Origin: Acidobacteriota bacterium
Lineage (GTDB): Bacteria > Acidobacteriota > Vicinamibacteria > Vicinamibacterales > 2-12-FULL-66-21
DNA: 7,852 nt
Direction of reading: 5' to 3'
Assembly (NCBI GenBank): GCA_013697225.1
Contig: JACCXG010000140.1
Span: 1 to 7,852, forward strand
The notes under the pieces were generated by a model. That model had not been told where the DNA came from. It worked only from the letters and a program-made list of their open reading frames with translations, and ran no database searches. Made by a program: the position numbers and the translations under genes. Numbering within the stretch: position 1 is the first letter of the stretch; the number at the start of each line of letters is the position of its first letter. Shown here piece by piece: positions 1 to 4,308 of the stretch.

Positions 1-483
1 CGGCCACCCCGCGTGCAGGATGTTCAGGTACTTCGTCTTCTCACGGTCGAACAGGGTGGCGGTGACCGGATTGACCACCGCTTCGACGGTGCCGTTCCCG
101 AGCGCGAACACGAACGTGCCCAGGTACAGCAGGGCGAACCCGGCGCGCTGCCCCGCCGCGATCGCTTCAGGATCCGAACCGGGCGCCGCGAGGGCAAACG
201 GCGCGGCCAGGGTGATCAGGGCCGACGACACGTGGAGCGCGAAGGCGATGGCCATCGAGCGGCCGTTGCCGAGACGATCGATCACGAGGCTGAACAGGAT
301 GATGGAGATGGCAAACGGAAAGAGCCCGGCCCCCAGGATGTACCCAATCTGCTCGCCGCTGAGGTTGAACTGCTCTCGCCAGTCCTGGAGGATCGCCGCG
401 CGGACGGCGAAGCCGAAGGCCGTGGCGACAAGGGAGACTACGCAGCCCGTGAAGAGCCGCGTGCGATTGATCTCTGGTTGCAT
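1..483 (-). CDS. MFS transporter, FHS/FucP-like, N-terminal part (truncated by window edge)
   Basis: The frame opens at an ATG (483-481) and stays open to base 1, giving 161 residues with no stop; the C-terminal part lies outside the window. About four membrane segments are visible, near residues 9-31, 46-70, 75-100 and 113-140. Between segments 2 and 3 there is a loop fitting MFS motif A (D69-R-L-G-N-G-R75). Residues 129-161 contain G-T-V-E-A-V-V-N-P, then L-N, then H-A-G-W-P. This pattern (Glu, Asn-Pro, later Leu-Asn) resembles the fucose:H+ symporter branch of the MFS, in which an acidic residue of this region is involved in proton coupling. The likely role is inner-membrane sugar or sugar-acid uptake, but the substrate cannot be told. 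A GAGG sits 4 bases before the ATG. It is the last gene of the minus-strand series, 145 bp after the cupredoxin-dehydrogenase gene, so it may import a product of that system (inference). The family call is firm; the subfamily is less so. Confidence 0.85.
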   Translation of the reverse strand, partial: MQPEINRTRLFTGCVVSLVATAFGFAVRAAILQDWREQFNLSGEQIGYILGAGLFPFAISIILFSLVIDRLGNGRSMAIAFALHVSSALITLAAPFALAAPGSDPEAIAAGQRAGFALLYLGTFVFALGNGTVEAVVNPVTATLFDREKTKYLNILHAGWP

Positions 484-487
484 GGAA

Positions 488-494
488 CCTCGTC
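488..494 (-). promoter_or_regulatory. Ribosome binding site of the MFS gene
   Basis: On the minus strand the bases read GACGAGG, ending 4 bases before the ATG at 483-481. The GAGG core is a modest Shine-Dalgarno with a slightly short spacer. It supports this ATG as the start, together with the hydrophilic N-terminus followed directly by the first membrane segment. Confidence 0.5.
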
Positions 495-520
495 TCGACA
501 GAATCGTTGACTGACCGTCC

Positions 521-554
521 GGCCGGGGCGCCCCCGGCCCCTCGCCCGGGGCGC
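521..554 (-). promoter_or_regulatory. Two overlapping, mutually exclusive GC hairpins upstream of the MFS gene
   Basis: Bases 521-528 and 532-539 form a perfect 8-bp inverted repeat with a 3-base loop. Bases 528-534 and 548-554 form a second perfect 7-bp inverted repeat with a 13-base loop. They share bases 528 and 532-534, so only one can form at a time. Neither is followed by a T-tract on the minus strand, so a classical intrinsic terminator is not supported. They lie between the stop of the upstream gene (629) and the MFS start (483). They could be a weak terminator, an mRNA-stabilising element or a leader structure. Chance folding of very GC-rich DNA is also possible. Confidence 0.35.
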
Positions 555-577
555 TGCCGCACCCGTCGGCCGACCAG

Positions 578-606
578 AAGATAGCATCAGGACGAGTTTC
601 TGAAAA
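578..606 (-). promoter_or_regulatory. Possible sigma-70-type promoter for the MFS gene
   Basis: On the minus strand TTTTCA (606-601) is separated by exactly 17 bases from TATCTT (583-578). Each hexamer matches 4 of 6 positions of the vegetative consensus. The segment is relatively AT-rich within very GC-rich DNA. It lies just downstream of the stop codon at 629-631 and about 95-125 bp before the MFS start. A transcript from here would carry the GC hairpins at 521-554 in its leader. This is a consensus match by eye only. Confidence 0.3.
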
Positions 607-628
607 CCAGGGACTGCGAGTCTCCCGC

Positions 629-3600
629 CTACCTGCCGCCGCGCCCGGCCGGCTGCACAACCTGCAGCACGCCGTTCATGATGCGCCAGTGTCCGGGGAA
701 GGTACAGACGTAAGGATACTCTCCGGCCTGCATGGGTGCACGGAACTGCACCGTCACCGTCTCCCGGGGCTCCACGAGCTTCGTCGCAAACAACACCTGC
801 GGCACCTGCGGAACGAACTGCAGCGAGAAGCCGTTCGGCGATCGGGCGACCTCGTCGGCGGCAAGCCCTATCGTCTCGAGCGATCCGGGGGAGCCCAGCA
901 CGAAATTGTGCTGCATCGAGTCGGGATTAGTGAACACGATCTCCACGAGCTGGCCGGGCGCGACCGTCAGCTCGCTCTTGTCGAACTTCATCTCCCCCAG
1001 CGAGACGCCCAGGCGGATGACCACGTCGGGTGCCTGTGCGACGACGGGCTCCTCCGGCAGCGTGCCGGCGGCGGGCGGCGGAGCCGCCACGAACGCCACG
1101 TGTGCGGCCAGCTCCCCGGGCTTCGAGTAGAGCGCCCCGGCATTGGTCTGGCGCTCCACGCGGTAGCGCCACGTGCCCGCCAGCGGCGCGCGCGTGTCAC
1201 CGGCCTGGAGAATCATGGACTCAGGAGTCCCGATGAATCCCCCCTCGTTCCTGTTGTTGGTGATTCTGACGGTGATGGTGTTTGGTCCCTGACGCAGCGT
1301 GCCCTCCGGCAGCGGATAGCTGGGCAGCGCGGCTCCCCGGCCGCCGCCTGGGGCGGGCGCCGCTCCACGGCCTCCCTGCCCGCGCGCGCCCGGCGCAGCG
1401 ACCGCGGGCGTCACGGAAAACCCGTTCACCCACACCTCGGCCTGATTGCTGATGCGGCCGATCGTCAGGCTGCCTTCCGTCACCCGCTGCGGCAGATCCA
1501 CCGTTTTCGTGAACCACACGACGCCGTCGAAGTCCGGAAGCCCGCGCCCCTCCCAGTTGCCCGGCGCTTCCATTTCCTTCCAGTCGCTCGAGAGGCTGCC
1601 GCTCTCGGGTGTCCGCCAATCCGGTTTGGTCGTGCCGATACGGAGGGAGATCGGCAGGGCTGAGGCGGGGACCGCGTTCGCATCCGCGCGGTACTGGCCG
1701 AGGAAGGCTTCGCGGTGGCGCGTGGCGGCAATGTAGAGCGCACGGCTCAGCCACCGATCCGTATGGTTGTCGGTATCGAGGCTTGCGGAGTACAACGCAC
1801 GACCGAGCTCCGGGGTGGCCGGCGCCTCTGCCAGCGCGAGGATCACCGCCAGACGGGTGTGCAGATCCGGATCCTGCAGCAGGCCGGCCGACACAATCGC
1901 GCTCGCCCCCTCCGTCGTGCGGGGCAGCACCATGGCCGCGGCCTTCCGCACGCCAGCCGCGGGATGCTTCAACGCCTCCACCGCGACCCGCCCCCCGTCG
2001 GCCGAGAGGTTCGACGTTTCCCCGAGCCCGTGAAGCGTCCAGAGTGCGTGCAGTGCCGCGCCGTTCAGCCCCAGCTCGTCGACCGACCCGTTCCGCGCCA
2101 GCGCCGCCAGCTGCGGCACCACATCCTTCTGCCCCCGCTCGATCAGCAGCCGCTGGGCATGCAGACGCCACAGCATGTTGTCGGAGCCGAGCGCGGTAAG
2201 GAGCCCGGCCGAATCCTTGATGGAAAGCGAGCGCCGCGCCGCCGCCGGCGCGTTCCGGTAGACCACGCGGTAGATGCGCCCCCGCTGACGATCCCGCATC
2301 GACGTCTCGTAGGCGTTGCCGACGCCGTTGCTGAAGCCTTCGGGCGTCGGGTTGTGCTGCGCGATGAAGTTGTACCAGTCGGAGACCCAGACGGCGCCGT
2401 CCGGCCCCGGCTGCGCGTGCACGGGTGCCACCCACTCTTCGGCTCCGGCCAGCAGGTTCCAGCCGTCCCGCGTCACGAAGCCGGCGCCCGCCTTCTCGAT
2501 GACGCCCTGCCCGATGAGGTGAGCCGTCGGCTCCGTGATGAACGCCACACGGTTCCAGTACTGCTTTGGAAAGGACCGGGCCGTGTAGAGATGATGGCCG
2601 GCCGCCGCCGTGTACCCGCCGTGCACGTCCACCTGGCGGATGTACGGCGTAACCGGGTGCAGGCCATAGAACTGCGCCGCGCTTCCGTAGCCGGCCCCGA
2701 CGCCTCGCCCGCCGCCGGGCGGCATCGGCAGCCCCTCGACCGCTTCGAAGTGGCGGTTCGGGATTGCCACGTAGAAGCTGGGATCGTTGTTGGCTGTCGA
2801 CCCGAACACGTCGAACGTCTCCGACATCCCGATGCCCCACGTGTTGTTCGTGGATCCGGTCATGTACTCGAACCCGGAGCCGTCCGGCTTGAAGCGGAAC
2901 ATCCCCTGGCCGAACTGCATCGGCTTGCCGTTCATCTCCCCGTTGAACCCGGAATATCCAACCGTGCCCCAGATGTAGTTGTCCGGCCCGTACATCAGGT
3001 TGGACGGCCCCGCATGGCTGTCCCGGATGCCCCAGCCCGTACTCAGAATCTGCCGCACGTCGGCCTTGTCGTCGCCGTTGGTGTCCTTCAGGAACAGCAT
3101 GTGCGGCGCCGCCGCCACGATGACCCCGCCGTTGGCGAACACCAGGCTCGTCGGCAGGTTGAGGTTGTCGGCGAACACCGTGAACTTGTCGGCACGTCCG
3201 TCTCCGTTCGTGTCCTCCAGAATCTTGATCCGGTCGTCACCCGGGGCGCCGTTGAGCACCTTGTTCGGGTAGTCGAGCGCCTCGATCACCCACAGGCGCC
3301 CCCGCTCGTCGAAGCTGAGCGTGATGGGTTTGACGATGTCGGGCTCGGAGGCGAAGAGCTCGAGCCGGAACTCCGCCGGCACCTGGATGAACTTCATCGA
3401 CTCTTCGGACGTGAACGGCAGCTGGTACTTCGGAGCCGGATCGCGGTTCTCGTAGTTGGGCACGATGAAGGTGTCCACGTACGTCACCTCCGGCATCTTC
3501 AGCTCGACCCACGCCCGCCGCGCCCCTTCCGGTGCGGCCCAGACGGTCCCCTGCTCGATCAGCTTGTGGAATCCCGGCTGGCTCCAGGTGCGCTGATCGT

Positions 3601-4300
3601 GTCCGTACGCGGTGTAGAAGACCCGTCCCTTGCCCTGCGTGCGGACCCACGTCCAGGGTTCGCGCCCGTCGCCGTCCACGCGCTCCATCAGCACGGTCCG
3701 GTTCTCGGAATTGTGCGCGGTGTGCACGTACGTCTCGTCCCACGTCGAGAAGGGGGTGAGCCCCTGGGTGACCGGGTGATCCGACCGCACGATCTCGGCC
3801 GTGAACTCTCCCGCACCGTGCCGCTCGAACTTCCCTCCAAGCATCGAGCCGTACGCGGAGGACGCCGGAAACATCGCGGAGGCGGAATGGATGGCCACGA
3901 GCCCCTTGCCCCCCTCGACGAACCCCAGCAGCGTCTTCTCCTGCACCGGGGTCAGCGTCTCGTGATTCCCGTAGATCATCAGCACGTCGTAGTGCGCCAG
4001 CTTCTCGAGGGTGATCGCCTCGTCAGGCGTGAGGACGTGGGTCAGCTGAATCCCCCGGCGTGCGAGCGGAGCAGCAAGCAGCTGGTACACCGCCGGAGAC
4101 GGGTGCAGCGGCTGATGGTGCCCGAGGAGCAGGACGCGCAACGGCCTGGCGTCCGCTTCCTGCGCGGCTGCCGTTCGAGCCGACGACGCCGGTTGTGGAG
4201 GACGGGCCTGCGCGACGAGTGAAAGGCCGGCCAGAGCGACCGCCGCCCCCCCGGCCAGGTTGGACCAGAGCCGACGGGAGTGGATGAGCCTAGCGGGCAT
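629..4300 (-). CDS. Secreted ThuA / PVC-type dehydrogenase / HEAT / jelly-roll / cupredoxin fusion protein
   Basis: This 1223-residue protein begins with a Sec signal peptide (basic n-region, hydrophobic 15-30, likely cleavage after A-Q-A near 32). Residues 54-256 resemble ThuA (G-L-V-A-I-H-S-A; G-K-G-R-V-F-Y-T-A-Y-G-H-D). Residues 303-682 match the PVC-type membrane-bound dehydrogenase propeller (TIGR02604-like), with S-H-A-G-P near 428-432 as a candidate active-site His and Ca-loop-like D-T-N-G-D motifs at 363 and 406. HEAT-like helices cover 690-870. A jelly-roll of glycosidase/esterase sugar-binding type covers 905-1030 and is interrupted by a Gly/Arg/Ala-rich insert. Residues 1090-1217 are an azurin-like cupredoxin with ligands H1131, C1199, H1204 and M1208. 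C1199 is the only cysteine I find, so the C-x-x-C-H haem site often present in this family is absent. The role is probably extracytoplasmic sugar oxidation with electron transfer through copper; substrate and cofactor are unknown. It overlaps its upstream partner by 11 bp. Confidence 0.88.
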   Translation of the reverse strand: MPARLIHSRRLWSNLAGGAAVALAGLSLVAQARPPQPASSARTAAAQEADARPLRVLLLGHHQPLHPSPAVYQLLAAPLARRGIQLTHVLTPDEAITLEKLAHYDVLMIYGNHETLTPVQEKTLLGFVEGGKGLVAIHSASAMFPASSAYGSMLGGKFERHGAGEFTAEIVRSDHPVTQGLTPFSTWDETYVHTAHNSENRTVLMERVDGDGREPWTWVRTQGKGRVFYTAYGHDQRTWSQPGFHKLIEQGTVWAAPEGARRAWVELKMPEVTYVDTFIVPNYENRDPAPKYQLPFTSEESMKFIQVPAEFRLELFASEPDIVKPITLSFDERGRLWVIEALDYPNKVLNGAPGDDRIKILEDTNGDGRADKFTVFADNLNLPTSLVFANGGVIVAAAPHMLFLKDTNGDDKADVRQILSTGWGIRDSHAGPSNLMYGPDNYIWGTVGYSGFNGEMNGKPMQFGQGMFRFKPDGSGFEYMTGSTNNTWGIGMSETFDVFGSTANNDPSFYVAIPNRHFEAVEGLPMPPGGGRGVGAGYGSAAQFYGLHPVTPYIRQVDVHGGYTAAAGHHLYTARSFPKQYWNRVAFITEPTAHLIGQGVIEKAGAGFVTRDGWNLLAGAEEWVAPVHAQPGPDGAVWVSDWYNFIAQHNPTPEGFSNGVGNAYETSMRDRQRGRIYRVVYRNAPAAARRSLSIKDSAGLLTALGSDNMLWRLHAQRLLIERGQKDVVPQLAALARNGSVDELGLNGAALHALWTLHGLGETSNLSADGGRVAVEALKHPAAGVRKAAAMVLPRTTEGASAIVSAGLLQDPDLHTRLAVILALAEAPATPELGRALYSASLDTDNHTDRWLSRALYIAATRHREAFLGQYRADANAVPASALPISLRIGTTKPDWRTPESGSLSSDWKEMEAPGNWEGRGLPDFDGVVWFTKTVDLPQRVTEGSLTIGRISNQAEVWVNGFSVTPAVAAPGARGQGGRGAAPAPGGGRGAALPSYPLPEGTLRQGPNTITVRITNNRNEGGFIGTPESMILQAGDTRAPLAGTWRYRVERQTNAGALYSKPGELAAHVAFVAAPPPAAGTLPEEPVVAQAPDVVIRLGVSLGEMKFDKSELTVAPGQLVEIVFTNPDSMQHNFVLGSPGSLETIGLAADEVARSPNGFSLQFVPQVPQVLFATKLVEPRETVTVQFRAPMQAGEYPYVCTFPGHWRIMNGVLQVVQPAGRGGR

Positions 4301-4308
4301 CAGTCACC
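4290..4308 (-). promoter_or_regulatory. Overlap and start signal coupling the two dehydrogenase genes
   Basis: The downstream start ATG (4300-4298) lies inside the end of the upstream gene, whose TAG stop is at 4292-4290, so the frames overlap by 11 bases. On the minus strand a GGTGA (4308-4304) ends 3 bases before the ATG and extends to GATGGTGA, which matches 6 of 8 positions of GGAGGTGA. This modest site inside the upstream coding sequence, combined with the overlap, points to translational coupling and a single transcript for both proteins. Confidence 0.6.

Noticed and set aside
521..539. Rho-independent terminator after the cupredoxin-dehydrogenase gene
   Set aside because: The stem is perfect, but no T-run follows on the minus strand and it lies about 90 bases past the stop; kept only as a structured element.
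167..562. 131-residue minus-strand frame near the left edge
   Set aside because: It is out of frame with the MFS protein, whose membrane segments and motif A are clear in the true frame; its own translation is Arg/Gly-rich and soluble-looking.
1221..2840. 539-residue minus-strand frame inside the cupredoxin-dehydrogenase gene
   Set aside because: It is in another frame of the same strand, with an Arg/Gly/Ala-rich translation and no motifs; the overlapping frame has clear family motifs throughout.
1715..4222. 835-residue open frame on the plus strand
   Set aside because: It lies entirely antisense to the well-supported dehydrogenase gene. Its translation is Arg/Val/Pro-rich with no recognisable domain, as expected when a GC-rich gene is read on the other strand.
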